A DNA stretch of 64,000 bases from Acrasis kona (taxonomy: Eukaryota > Heterolobosea > Eutetramitea > Acrasida > Acrasidae): NCBI GenBank assembly GCA_026419775.2, contig JAOPGA020000288.1:1-64000 (forward strand). The letters run 5' to 3'. This document shows, piece by piece, positions 52,216 through 61,500 of this stretch. Position 1 is the first letter of the stretch, and each line of letters starts with the position of its first letter. The notes beneath the pieces are model-generated. The model searched no databases. It was not told where the DNA came from and was given only the letters and a program-made list of their open reading frames with translations. Both the position numbers and the translations under genes were made by a program.

Positions 52216-52687
52216 CTAATTGTTTTGTGCTAATTGCCACTTCTTAAAAACTCCTTGGTGTCGCTCCTTTGCAGTGTGAATGGGGAGATCCTTTGACTTG
52301 CGACTTGGATTTTGTGTATAGTACACCCATAAGTTGAATGCACGGTCGCACTCATCTCTATTATATTTACCAACTGTTCCAAAAGTCTTTCCGAAGAATT
52401 CGGTTCCGATTTTTCCAACAACAAACACCATTCCAGCGCAAACTAAACCTGTAATAGGCTGGAAAGTTCTATTGTATTTTTTAGTTTAATAATAAAATGA
52501 TAACATACGATCTCCAAATGTAGGGGAATGTAAGTGCAGCCGCGACAGCAGGTACTTGGTATGATCTACTTTGTAAGTTTAGCTTGGCCTTTGTATATTC
52601 ACTAAATTCTGGAACCTGTTCGGCGAACTTCTTCTCAAGGTCTCTCTTTTCAAAGAAGCTCAAGGGTTGGCGTGGGAGTGATGTCAT
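52216..52687 (-). CDS. Small two-TM protein, probably mitochondrial
   Basis: Two exons (52687-52509, 52468-52216) with a 40 nt intron give 143 residues. Two hydrophobic segments (YQVPAVAAALTFPYIW and ITGLVCAGMVFVVGKIG) form a hairpin with polar tails. The C-terminal region has FNLWVYYTQNPSRKSKDLP. The size and hairpin recall inner-membrane assembly factors, but no family is assigned. Confidence 0.6.
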
Positions 52688-52919
52688 GGTTGATAAAAAG
52701 TCCTTACAAAAAGAAAAAATTGAAAATCCTGTTGCAATCTGATTGACTCGAAATTGGTGCATACAACACTTATGAGGGGGTTGGTGTTAATTTATTATGC
52801 ACAAATGTAAGAATGCTTTCTGCAACTAATCGAATGATAACGCTTTTGGTGAATATTTGTAATTTTTTGTGGAAACTGTCATCTGTCACCGATTAATACC
52901 CTTGTCATTATTAGGAATA

Positions 52920-54819
52920 ATGAGGTCCTATCTGCAATCCAAACCTGCTGATAAGACAGCAATGAAGTTACCAACAACTACTTTAACACGTAGCAAGAGT
53001 GTGGTTAATAAGGTAAGATATTTAAATATTCAGTTCTTTTACACATTAGCCTCCATCTCCAAGGATTCAAGAAAAAATGGAAAAGTTAACAGAGGTTAAG
53101 GAAGATGTTGTTTCTCAACCTCCAGTTGTTACTTCATCTATCAAAGATCGTTTGGCTTTGTTCAATAAAAAGATGGAAGAAAATACTGCAGAAACATCGC
53201 CACGAAAATCATCGCCCAGAAAGCCGCCTTTGTCGCCAGGAAGGAGCTTTTCTTTTGCTAAAAAGGTTGACCAACAGTCAGACAATGAAACAAAGCGTGC
53301 ACCTTTTGTCGCCGAGACAAAGTCTGTCGTTGTCACTGCATGTATTGTACAAGATAATTTAGCACCTGAGACTGCTTCACATCAAGCAAAATCATCGATC
53401 ATCATTAAACCTTCGCCTCCGGAAGCTTCTTCGAGCATCAAAGACCGTCTCGCAATGTTTAACCAATCAAAGCAACCTACTGAACAGATAACAAGAAGGG
53501 GAAGTTTTTCTCAAAAATCTACAACCAAAGAAGAAACTATGAAGCCAAAGCTTGAGGAAAACAAAAAAGACCAACACAACCAGGATGAAGATTTAGAAGT
53601 GAAGCAAGACTCAAAACTTGCGACACAACCAGTGCAAACGGACAATGGTCGGGTTGAACCTGTAAACATTACTCAAGATGCACCTGCTACAAGCAAGGTA
53701 AATGTAGGATCTCAAATGCCAGAAACCAAAGAAACTAAAGACAAACATTTAGACGAGACCACAACAGCAAATAGCAACGAAGTTCAAGAAAAGAATGAAG
53801 TCCCACCTAAACCTGTTAGTGTTCTTAGTAGAATTAAATCAGTCGAAAAGGTGTCATTCACAGCCAACATAGACAAACCCACTGTAACAGTCAAGCAAAC
53901 CACTGCAGAGCTTTCTATCATCAAGACCCAAGAGGAAAAACCTGTCAGTCTAAACGAGTCTATAATTAAGCAAGATGTTATACAGCCTGCTTCATTGGAT
54001 GAACAAGTAGCACCGCCTAAGCAAGTGGTTGAAAACAAGCAAGTGACCGCTAGTGAGACAACTAAGGAAAGCAAGGAGATAGCAAGAAGTAACAGTGTAC
54101 GAGACCGCTTCAAGATGTTTGAACAAAAACAGGTCAGCAACTCAAACACCACCATTCCCGAAAAGCCAACATTTAAACGCACTACTTCAAACATACCCTC
54201 CGCATCACTTCCGATCGTCACACAAACCGAAAACACAGTAGACAAGAAGGAACCTCCGCCATCAACATCATCTATTCGTAACCGCTTCAAAATGTTTGAA
54301 CAACAGGAAACTAAACCATCACTTCCAGTCACATCAGACAAACCAACAGCAACATCTACTTTTAAACCAACCGAGACCGAACGAAAACAACTCTCACCCA
54401 GAGTCAAATCACCTCCAGAAAAACAACCTTCGGAACCATCCATCCGCAACAAATTCAAAATGTTCGAAAATGCACCACCTACATCTCCCAACAAACCACC
54501 AGTCCCTAAAAAGACTAACTCTGAAACATCACTAACCGAAAAATCACGCATTAACGGTTCGCTTCAAGATCGCATCGGTATGATGGGTGGAATGAACATG
54601 ATGGGAATGCCACCACCTCCGAGAAAATTAAGCAGCAGCGAAACTGGTATTGATGCTGCTGATGAGGAGAGGAAAGTACATGCGAGGTTGAGTATGTTGA
54701 GGAAACCAACATTAAAAAATACTAACAGAAGATCCGTACAAGATGGAACGAATATTGGAGATTTGACACAAGAGGCGGATGTACAAAGAGAGTCCATTGT
54801 ATCAATTAGATTAGAATAA
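52920..54819 (+). CDS. Disordered protein with repeated SIxxRxxMFE motif
   Basis: Exons 52920-53012 and 53050-54819 with a 37 nt intron give 620 residues, nearly all low-complexity (Lys, Glu, Thr, Pro). A short motif repeats at intervals: SSIKDRLALFNKK, SSIKDRLAMFNQS, NSVRDRFKMFEQK, SSIRNRFKMFEQQ, PSIRNKFKMFENA, and a degenerate SLQDRIGMM. PPxPxK stretches sit between copies. Repeated SLiMs of this kind usually recruit a multivalent partner, e.g. cytoskeletal; the partner is unknown. Confidence 0.75.
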
Positions 54820-54892
54820 AAAAATATTTTGAAGTTGAATGTGTTATGAACATTACTTTAATAATAACATTTATTTGAGAGACATTTGTACA

Positions 54893-57800
54893 TTAAAAGT
54901 TTAGAGATAAAAGATATCCTGCGTCGTTCTCACTTGTGTAATAACCAGTTCTCTCAAACCAAGGGTTGGAGCTGTAATAAGGATAAACGTATCCAGTTAG
55001 AATTGGTAACAAGCTACTTGCGCAAACATTAGGCACGGTAATCGTGCTCAACAATGTTCCGTTTCCACTTCCGCACCAGCCATCAGCACCAGTCAACACA
55101 ATATTTCTTCCACACTTGAGTTCCCAACGAACTTTATACATTGCACTTCCACCAATCACGTGATCCATAACACTCTGCCACAAGCTACCTATGCCAGTGG
55201 ATCTTGCAGCATCAAAGTTGAACAAGTATGTCCATCCAGTCAATCCAGGAGTGTACAAAATATTGGCAGGTTGATCTCCGATGGAAGATAAAGCATAACC
55301 ATAATTGTAAATAACACTTTGATAAGCAACACCTGGAATAATTCCAGTAAGATTTTGTTTAAGAGAGAAACCACGGACAGAGGGATGGTTAATGTTTTGA
55401 ATGGTCAATGTGGTACCGCTTGAGCCAGCATATTGGACGGGATAAACACCAAATGAACTTGCCATACGGCTGGAACCATCAGTCATGTCGGACTTGAATT
55501 TACCAATAGAACCTTCAGTGGACAATAAGACGGAGTTTTGTCTGTTTTGATTAAAAGTCAAGAGAGCGGATACTTCTGCATCACTCATCACGAACACACC
55601 CGGCAAGATGATGACTTGGAAGAAGTTTCTCAAGTAATAACTATCGGTCGTAGAAGGGTTCAAGTCAGATATGACAGTGAACAAGAATCCACTATCCAAT
55701 AATATGACATCGTCTACAGTCATGTCCGTGTATTTGTATCCAAGTGATGTCAATTGATTGATAACTCCTTGTACTTTAGAATAGTGATCTGACTGGTAGG
55801 TTTGTGTCTTTGTTGAGTTGTATACTGCTACAATGCCACGGAAATTGTTGAGGCGATCGACTGGATGGTTCTCCCATGATAAACTTGTGGTCAACTTTGT
55901 GTTTACAACTAATTTTGTTGGAAGTGACAAGGGTTTCAATGGCCAAGATACCAAAAGATTCTCAGTATAAGTACTCAATATATTCAAACCAGTAGAGCAC
56001 AAAGATAAATAAGCAACCATGTAGTAATCACCTCCCAATGAACTTGGTAACAACAAATCAACAGCAGCAAGAGATGCATCCGTCATGTACAAGTACATGT
56101 TGGCACGACCAACACCATTCACTGCAATACTAGCAGCAGCATAAACGGTTCCCAATGTTCTCTCCTTGACTTGAAGATTAATGTACATGTTCAAACCATA
56201 CGTGTCATAATCAACTGTTGCGGGTAAAGTGTATAACTTTGGCACGATATCGGTGGCAGTGTTGTTGGATGAAATGTAAACATAGGGCACTCTAACCTCA
56301 CCGCACAGGAACAAGGTGGTCTCCAATGGATCCAAAGAGTAGCTGAATTGAGCCTTGGTGCTATCCAAGTCCATCAGCTGCCTAAAGTTCAACATGTCCT
56401 TGATGGGATAAGTGTAAAGAGTGTTGAAGCTGTGTGCAACCTTAAAGTTCTCCGTGGATTGGTCGTTGTAATTGGTCACGTAAATAACGTACCAGTCATA
56501 CAAGGACAAGACGCCATTGATTCTCATGTAATTGACTTGAACATTTTCAGTGCCACTAACCCTTACAGTTCCCTTCACGTTCAAACCCACGCTACTGGTA
56601 AACAATGCCGAGTACCATTTATATTGTTTGCTCCACGTGGCCGACATGCCAGACGCACACGAACTACTACAATCAACATCTCCTAGCGAGAAGGGCACGA
56701 CCATCACCTTGGCACTATTCACGGTCGTCATGGTGACGCCCGCATACGTATTGGAATCACCGGCTACTTTGAGAGAGGCCAATACAGTGGTGCCGCTTCT
56801 AGCAGTCACCTTGTTGTATTTCCACACATTCATGGTGATGGCAGTGGTGCCCGTAGGAATGATGGCACCCAATGCCGTAGATGGAGTCACTTGAATGGCC
56901 ACTCGGTCAATTCTAGTGCTATAATCATACGATGGCGATTCGAATGCAGAAACTTGATTCACGGTGATTCCCATGCTGGTCATTTGCGTGGTAAAGTCGC
57001 TCAACTTCGAAACGTACTTGTCGGTATAACCTGGCAAATCACATTCTGCATAAATGTGCACGCCCATGGATGTGATTTGGGTCATGATGAAATTCACATC
57101 TCCCGAACTCAATCTCTCGTTACGAGGCAATGCCAACACCTTTACGCTACCGATGGTCTTTGCTCTCACTTGACTCATGGTCACGAACGTTGTGCGTAGA
57201 CCTAAACGACTCAGTGCATTGTACATGCCGATGGCCTGTGCATGGAATCTCATCCTGATGGCATCCAATGTATTGGAGTACACGATGGCAACGTCATAGG
57301 CGGGAGAGTCATAAAAGTATGAGTAGTATTGGTATACCATCTGGAACATGAAATAATAAACTTCTCTTACTGCATAGTATGATAATTTAGGGAAACGATC
57401 TTGTGTAGTAATTCCATAACCGTATCCTCTCTCTGTTCCGTATTGATACACTCTGTCGTGCCAGTGGAATACATGGGTACCGATGACTCCGTGTACGATA
57501 ACTGCTTCGTATAAATTGCTCACCAGTAGCGATGCTTGTTGTTTTTCTGTAACGTTGTAGTCGCTTTGTGAGGTAGAGACGCCCATTTCGGATATGAGGA
57601 TGGGTAGACCTGATAGCTTGGCAAATTCAATTCCGTAACCTTGTGAACGTCTTTGTGAACCAGGTTGAATGTAGTTGTTGAGCGATAAAAAGTCAAGTGC
57701 TGCGTTGTAGGGTGATGCTGCACAGGTGGAGGCAATGACCATGGCATCCTCGTGAGAGAACATCCATTCTGCCCATCCACCTACTTGTCCTTCTGCTGAG

Positions 57801-58702
57801 TAGGTTAACAAGTGGTTGGGATCGCTCGTTTGAACTGCTTGAACACCAGCGCAAATGAATTTTGCGATTGATTTTTGTTTCCATTGGTTAAAGTCGTACC
57901 ACGCAGGTGATGACTGGTTGTAGCGTTGTGGATTGGTGATGGCGCTGAAGGCTGAGAAACTAGTTCCCCACTGGGTGTTCAATGCGGAGATGGTGGTGTA
58001 TAGAGTGGTAAGGTAGCTGATGAAGCTAGTTTGACTGCTGGAGTCATATCCAGTCATGATTCCGTTGAAAACTCCCTTGTAGGCATAATTGGCGCCCAAG
58101 GACCATGCAATAATGTTTTGTCTTAGTTTGTAGCGTGCGGTAACTGCCTTTAAAAAGTTCAAGTACTTTGTTTGTGCATTTGTGTTCTCGTAGGAGATCT
58201 GATCTGCAACCCAAGCGGTTGAGCTGTAGCTTGTGAAATTAGAACCAGCGACCGGGGAAGAGGATGGTGTGTTCGGAGGATGCATCGTCAACCAACCTGG
58301 ATCTGCTCCAGCACTCTTTCCAACGTTACTTTGACCAGTGTACCAGCTGCTTCCCAAGTTATCACCCAATTGGACAATGACGTTGAGCTTGTACTTGTCA
58401 GCCGTGTTTAAAATGTAATCAGTCTTGCTCCAGTCGATCGTTCCCTCCGTTGTTGATTGTAGGGATCTGCTGCTCCAAGTAATATAGACGGAGTCAGCTC
58501 CCAGAATCTTCATCTGCTTAAAATCATAATCAATCATTGCGTTGGTCTGCCACTGTCCTAGATCGTAGTTCCATGTTTGATAAGAGACACCTCTAGGGTA
58601 GTAAGATGAACCCAGAGTGTCGGAGATTGCTCCGTTCTTCATCTTGTAGTAGCATTGTGCAACAAGAATTAGTGCTGCAAATACCAGCAAGCGTGCTGAC
58701 AT
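54893..58702 (-). CDS. Large secreted GH42-like (beta-galactosidase clan) protein
   Basis: 1269 residues, single exon, signal peptide at 1-17. Residues 30-430 form a (beta/alpha)8 barrel like GH42/GH35/GH5: YYPRGVSYQTWNYD, ADSVYITWSS, IIAWSLGANYAYKG and the nucleophile-like PILISEMGVST. The family acid/base normally lies in a NE motif after the fourth strand; here the corresponding segment reads LGANYA, with no Glu. A trimer-type domain (about 460-650) and beta-rich domains follow. It is secreted and may be a divergent or inactive glycosidase. Confidence 0.65.
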   Translation of the reverse strand: MSARLLVFAALILVAQCYYKMKNGAISDTLGSSYYPRGVSYQTWNYDLGQWQTNAMIDYDFKQMKILGADSVYITWSSRSLQSTTEGTIDWSKTDYILNTADKYKLNVIVQLGDNLGSSWYTGQSNVGKSAGADPGWLTMHPPNTPSSSPVAGSNFTSYSSTAWVADQISYENTNAQTKYLNFLKAVTARYKLRQNIIAWSLGANYAYKGVFNGIMTGYDSSSQTSFISYLTTLYTTISALNTQWGTSFSAFSAITNPQRYNQSSPAWYDFNQWKQKSIAKFICAGVQAVQTSDPNHLLTYSAEGQVGGWAEWMFSHEDAMVIASTCAASPYNAALDFLSLNNYIQPGSQRRSQGYGIEFAKLSGLPILISEMGVSTSQSDYNVTEKQQASLLVSNLYEAVIVHGVIGTHVFHWHDRVYQYGTERGYGYGITTQDRFPKLSYYAVREVYYFMFQMVYQYYSYFYDSPAYDVAIVYSNTLDAIRMRFHAQAIGMYNALSRLGLRTTFVTMSQVRAKTIGSVKVLALPRNERLSSGDVNFIMTQITSMGVHIYAECDLPGYTDKYVSKLSDFTTQMTSMGITVNQVSAFESPSYDYSTRIDRVAIQVTPSTALGAIIPTGTTAITMNVWKYNKVTARSGTTVLASLKVAGDSNTYAGVTMTTVNSAKVMVVPFSLGDVDCSSSCASGMSATWSKQYKWYSALFTSSVGLNVKGTVRVSGTENVQVNYMRINGVLSLYDWYVIYVTNYNDQSTENFKVAHSFNTLYTYPIKDMLNFRQLMDLDSTKAQFSYSLDPLETTLFLCGEVRVPYVYISSNNTATDIVPKLYTLPATVDYDTYGLNMYINLQVKERTLGTVYAAASIAVNGVGRANMYLYMTDASLAAVDLLLPSSLGGDYYMVAYLSLCSTGLNILSTYTENLLVSWPLKPLSLPTKLVVNTKLTTSLSWENHPVDRLNNFRGIVAVYNSTKTQTYQSDHYSKVQGVINQLTSLGYKYTDMTVDDVILLDSGFLFTVISDLNPSTTDSYYLRNFFQVIILPGVFVMSDAEVSALLTFNQNRQNSVLLSTEGSIGKFKSDMTDGSSRMASSFGVYPVQYAGSSGTTLTIQNINHPSVRGFSLKQNLTGIIPGVAYQSVIYNYGYALSSIGDQPANILYTPGLTGWTYLFNFDAARSTGIGSLWQSVMDHVIGGSAMYKVRWELKCGRNIVLTGADGWCGSGNGTLLSTITVPNVCASSLLPILTGYVYPYYSSNPWFERTGYYTSENDAGYLLSLNF

Positions 58703-58944
58703 TGTGAAGAGTTTTTTTGTTTGAAATAAGAGGGTTGGGTCGTTTAAAAAGGCGGTAGCAGTTGGTCGATTGGCTGGCCAATTACTTCATTTAGATTTTT
58801 CTTGTAATTGAGCCCAATTGAAAACAGAAAAACCCCTTACAGTGCATTATAACCAAATAAAGCAATTTTGGTAAGCTATAAATTTTGTGAATTGTAGTTT
58901 GTCGTTTGATTTACAGAAAAAAAAGAGTCAGTGATACATACCAG

Positions 58945-59430
58945 ATGATGAGAGCAATTGTGTTTGTTTGTGCGACTCTATTCATGATGTTGGTCGTTAG
59001 AGCACAGGACACCATCACAATTGTTGCGGGCAATGGAGTTTTCACACCAGATGTTGCCATCATCAACTTGGGGGACACCATCGTATGGACCAATCTACTA
59101 TCGAATGGATATAACGTTGCTCAAGTATCTTGTTCCACTTGCACTACAGTCACCAACAGCAGCATTGTGAGCCCACCAAACACGCAGGCGTTTACATTTA
59201 CGTTTACTGAGGCAGCATTAAATCAAAGTAGTGCTAACAACCAATTCTACTTTGTTAGTCAGAATACAGCCGGAATGAGATTTACAGCGGCAATCGGTGC
59301 AACGCCATCACCATCACCTACTACTCTAACACCAATACCAACACAACCAAAATCAGCAGGCTCAGGATTATCACCAAACATACTATTAACATTAGTTGGG
59401 TTTGTAGCCATTATCATGTTTAACTTGTAA
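58945..59430 (+). CDS. GPI-anchored cupredoxin-fold protein
   Basis: About 161 residues from ATG 58945 or 58948. Signal peptide, then a plastocyanin-like domain (VFTPDVAIINLGDTIVWTN). The first copper His is Asn (NGYNVAQV), and the C-terminal C-x-x-x-H-x-x-x-M loop reads YFVSQNTAGM, so the copper site seems incomplete. A PSPSPTTLTPIPTQP stalk and hydrophobic tail (NILLTLVGFVAIIMF) form a GPI signal. It shares a 5' region with the divergent GH42-like gene. Confidence 0.75.
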   Translation: MMRAIVFVCATLFMMLVVRAQDTITIVAGNGVFTPDVAIINLGDTIVWTNLLSNGYNVAQVSCSTCTTVTNSSIVSPPNTQAFTFTFTEAALNQSSANNQFYFVSQNTAGMRFTAAIGATPSPSPTTLTPIPTQPKSAGSGLSPNILLTLVGFVAIIMFNL

Positions 59431-59471
59431 TATTCGATTAATAAACTTTTATTTAACTAATTGCATCTTAT

Positions 59472-59600
59472 CTAACAAAGAGCTTCGCTTAATGCTGCTT
59501 CAAAGTATTGTTGTTTTGTAATATTCCTGAAAGGAACTTTTGTAGAAGAATTGTAATAGTCAACTATAAGATCTTTCTTTTTAAAATGACCAACTCCATT
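59472..59600 (-). CDS. Terminal exon of an unidentified minus-strand gene
   Basis: After a GGAATTAG acceptor the minus strand reads 42 residues, including KKKDLIVDYYNSSTKVPF and KQQYFEAALSEALC, ending TAG at 59472. It may be the last exon of the gene starting at 60390, whose own frame stops early at 59959, but the intervening exons could not be established. Confidence 0.35.
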   Translation of the reverse strand, partial: NGVGHFKKKDLIVDYYNSSTKVPFRNITKQQYFEAALSEALC

Positions 59601-59958
59601 CTAATTCCACTGAGGTGCATTGGTCCTCAGCGCTATTGCATTTCAATTATAGTCTATATAATCACCCTCAATCTTTTTTCATCTTGGTTCCGTATCTACT
59701 AGAGTTTTTGATATGGAGGTAAAAATCTAAAAAACAAGTTAGAGAGGTGTAATGTTGCATAAACAAAAAAACATAATAACAATAACTGTTCGTTTTAAGC
59801 ACTTTGCAGATGTTTCTGTATATATCTGATCATACACACCTTGGTCTTCGTATTGAAAATATTCTCAAACAATAAAGTTCCCCTTTTCAAATATCTTGTT
59901 CAATACTGAACACATTGTTGTGACGTTAAAACAAAAACCTGGTATACTAGTATCAATA

Positions 59959-60390
59959 CTAACTGTGTAAATGCTTAATCTCATCAATGAGGTCCTTGCA
60001 AAATTCACTACTAATCAGTGGTAGGCTAAATAGAGAATTTCCCATGTCCTCTACATGTGCTTGAACCATTACTGTATTGACAGTTACCTTTCTAATTTGT
60101 CCATCATCCTGCTTTTGAATTTTGAAGCACTTTAAAAAGGCGGGATCAAGCATGTAATCTGCGTCAAACTTAAAAAGACGAGGGTATCTCGGTTGGTAAA
60201 TTTGTGAAAAATATTCTGACTTTCTCGTACTCAAATCCTCTGCTTCTTCAATCGATCGACAATGCATTTCGAGTAATTGCCGAAGCCTTCTCCTAGAGTC
60301 GTTTGTTAAGCGCTCATAGCGAGATGCTCCATATGATCCCGCCTCAAACAACGAATTTATTAGGAAAGATATGTCTTCTCTGCTGTTCAT
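59959..60390 (-). CDS. N-terminal part of a 2OG-Fe(II) oxygenase-like protein
   Basis: 143 residues from the Met at 60390. The end, SLPLISSEFCKDLIDEIKHL, matches the start of prolyl/lysyl hydroxylase domains, but the HxD...H iron site is absent: the frame stops at TAG 59961. Either further exons toward 59472 complete the gene or it is truncated. It is divergent from the DUF3431 gene, 75 bp between starts. Confidence 0.45.
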   Translation of the reverse strand: MNSREDISFLINSLFEAGSYGASRYERLTNDSRRRLRQLLEMHCRSIEEAEDLSTRKSEYFSQIYQPRYPRLFKFDADYMLDPAFLKCFKIQKQDDGQIRKVTVNTVMVQAHVEDMGNSLFSLPLISSEFCKDLIDEIKHLHS

Positions 60391-60465
60391 TTGGCCCAGC
60401 GAATCTCTGTTATAATTACAATGTTTGATGTCATGATAACTTCTCAAAAAGTTATTGTATTTGAC

Positions 60466-61251
60466 ATGAGGACAACATGCAGAGTGAGATTATTCGGCAT
60501 ATTTTTATGTGCTGCTGTTTTTCAAATAATAATAGCGGTGGTATTCACAATGCTAAGAAGACCTGAAGATAATAAAATACCAACAGGGTCAATACCGGAT
60601 GTCCCCTATGATAAAGCAGAAGTAGTGATTGTTGTCGCTGGATATCTATTTGATACATCATGGGTACGAAGATATCTACCTGAGTACTCGCACGTTGTTT
60701 ACACCAAGCTTGACTTGGCGTCAAAATACAACGTGCCACATAACAAAGGAAAAGAAGCCCACATATACCTTAAATTTATTATTGACCACTATCACAATTT
60801 ACCCAATCACACAATATTTCTACACGGTCATGGAAGTGAATCGTGGCATGATACACGTTTGTATAGAACTATAAAAAACCTTGATTATAATGAAGAATAC
60901 AAGAACTTGAATTGGCACCACCACTACGATTTAGAAAGGGATTGGAAGGATGAGTACGAAAAAACGCGTGACCATTGGCCTGAAGTATTTGTTAAATATG
61001 GAATTCCTTTTCCTGAACGAATATGCTACTATTGCTGTGCACAGTTTATGGTCAGTAAGGAAGCCATTTTGAGGCGGCCCTTCAACTTTTATAAAGAGTA
61101 TTATGATTGGATGGCTGATACACAAGTTGACGACTACTACACAAGCAGGATTTCTGAATACACATGGCACATGGTGTTTGGTCAAGATCCAGTACAAAAA
61201 AGAATTAAATGGTCTCAATATTTTGATAATTTATTGTCGGGTTGGTGGTGA
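60466..61251 (+). CDS. DUF3431 family type II membrane protein
   Basis: 261 residues from ATG 60466. A signal-anchor helix (LFGIFLCAAVFQIIIAVVF) is followed by a lumenal domain with VVIVVAGYLFDTSWVRRYL, NKGKEAHIYLKFII, TIFLHGHGSESWHD and CCAQFMVSKEAI, the order typical of DUF3431 proteins of fungi and protists. The fold resembles a glycosyltransferase; activity is unproven. Confidence 0.8.
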   Translation: MRTTCRVRLFGIFLCAAVFQIIIAVVFTMLRRPEDNKIPTGSIPDVPYDKAEVVIVVAGYLFDTSWVRRYLPEYSHVVYTKLDLASKYNVPHNKGKEAHIYLKFIIDHYHNLPNHTIFLHGHGSESWHDTRLYRTIKNLDYNEEYKNLNWHHHYDLERDWKDEYEKTRDHWPEVFVKYGIPFPERICYYCCAQFMVSKEAILRRPFNFYKEYYDWMADTQVDDYYTSRISEYTWHMVFGQDPVQKRIKWSQYFDNLLSGWW

Positions 61252-61302
61252 GCAAAGTATGCGCTTGTTGGACTTTTCAATGCAACCGTCGAAGGAAGAA
61301 TG

Positions 61303-61392
61303 TCAGTGAAGATGTTTGACTATCGAATAAAAATCATCTTCTTTTAAATTCTTTACTGTAACTCTTCCAGCTTCAACTTCTAATACATTCAT
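61303..61392 (-). CDS. Possible 29-residue micropeptide or terminal exon
   Basis: ATG 61392 to TGA 61303 reads MNVLEVEAGRVTVKNLKEDD and a short helix. It faces the F-box gene start. It is too short for confidence, though its codon sense is good. Confidence 0.2.
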   Translation of the reverse strand: MNVLEVEAGRVTVKNLKEDDFYSIVKHLH

Positions 61393-61500
61393 ATTGGACC
61401 TTCTAATTGAATGATGTCACATGAAACAACGTACACATAAAAAGTCAAGTTCATTGTTACATTTTTGTAATCCAAGCAACCACACGTCACAATTTCGATC

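Noticed and set aside
53784..54551. 255-codon antisense ORF
   Set aside because: It mirrors the low-complexity forward protein, is Ser/Val/Leu-rich and has no start context or domain.
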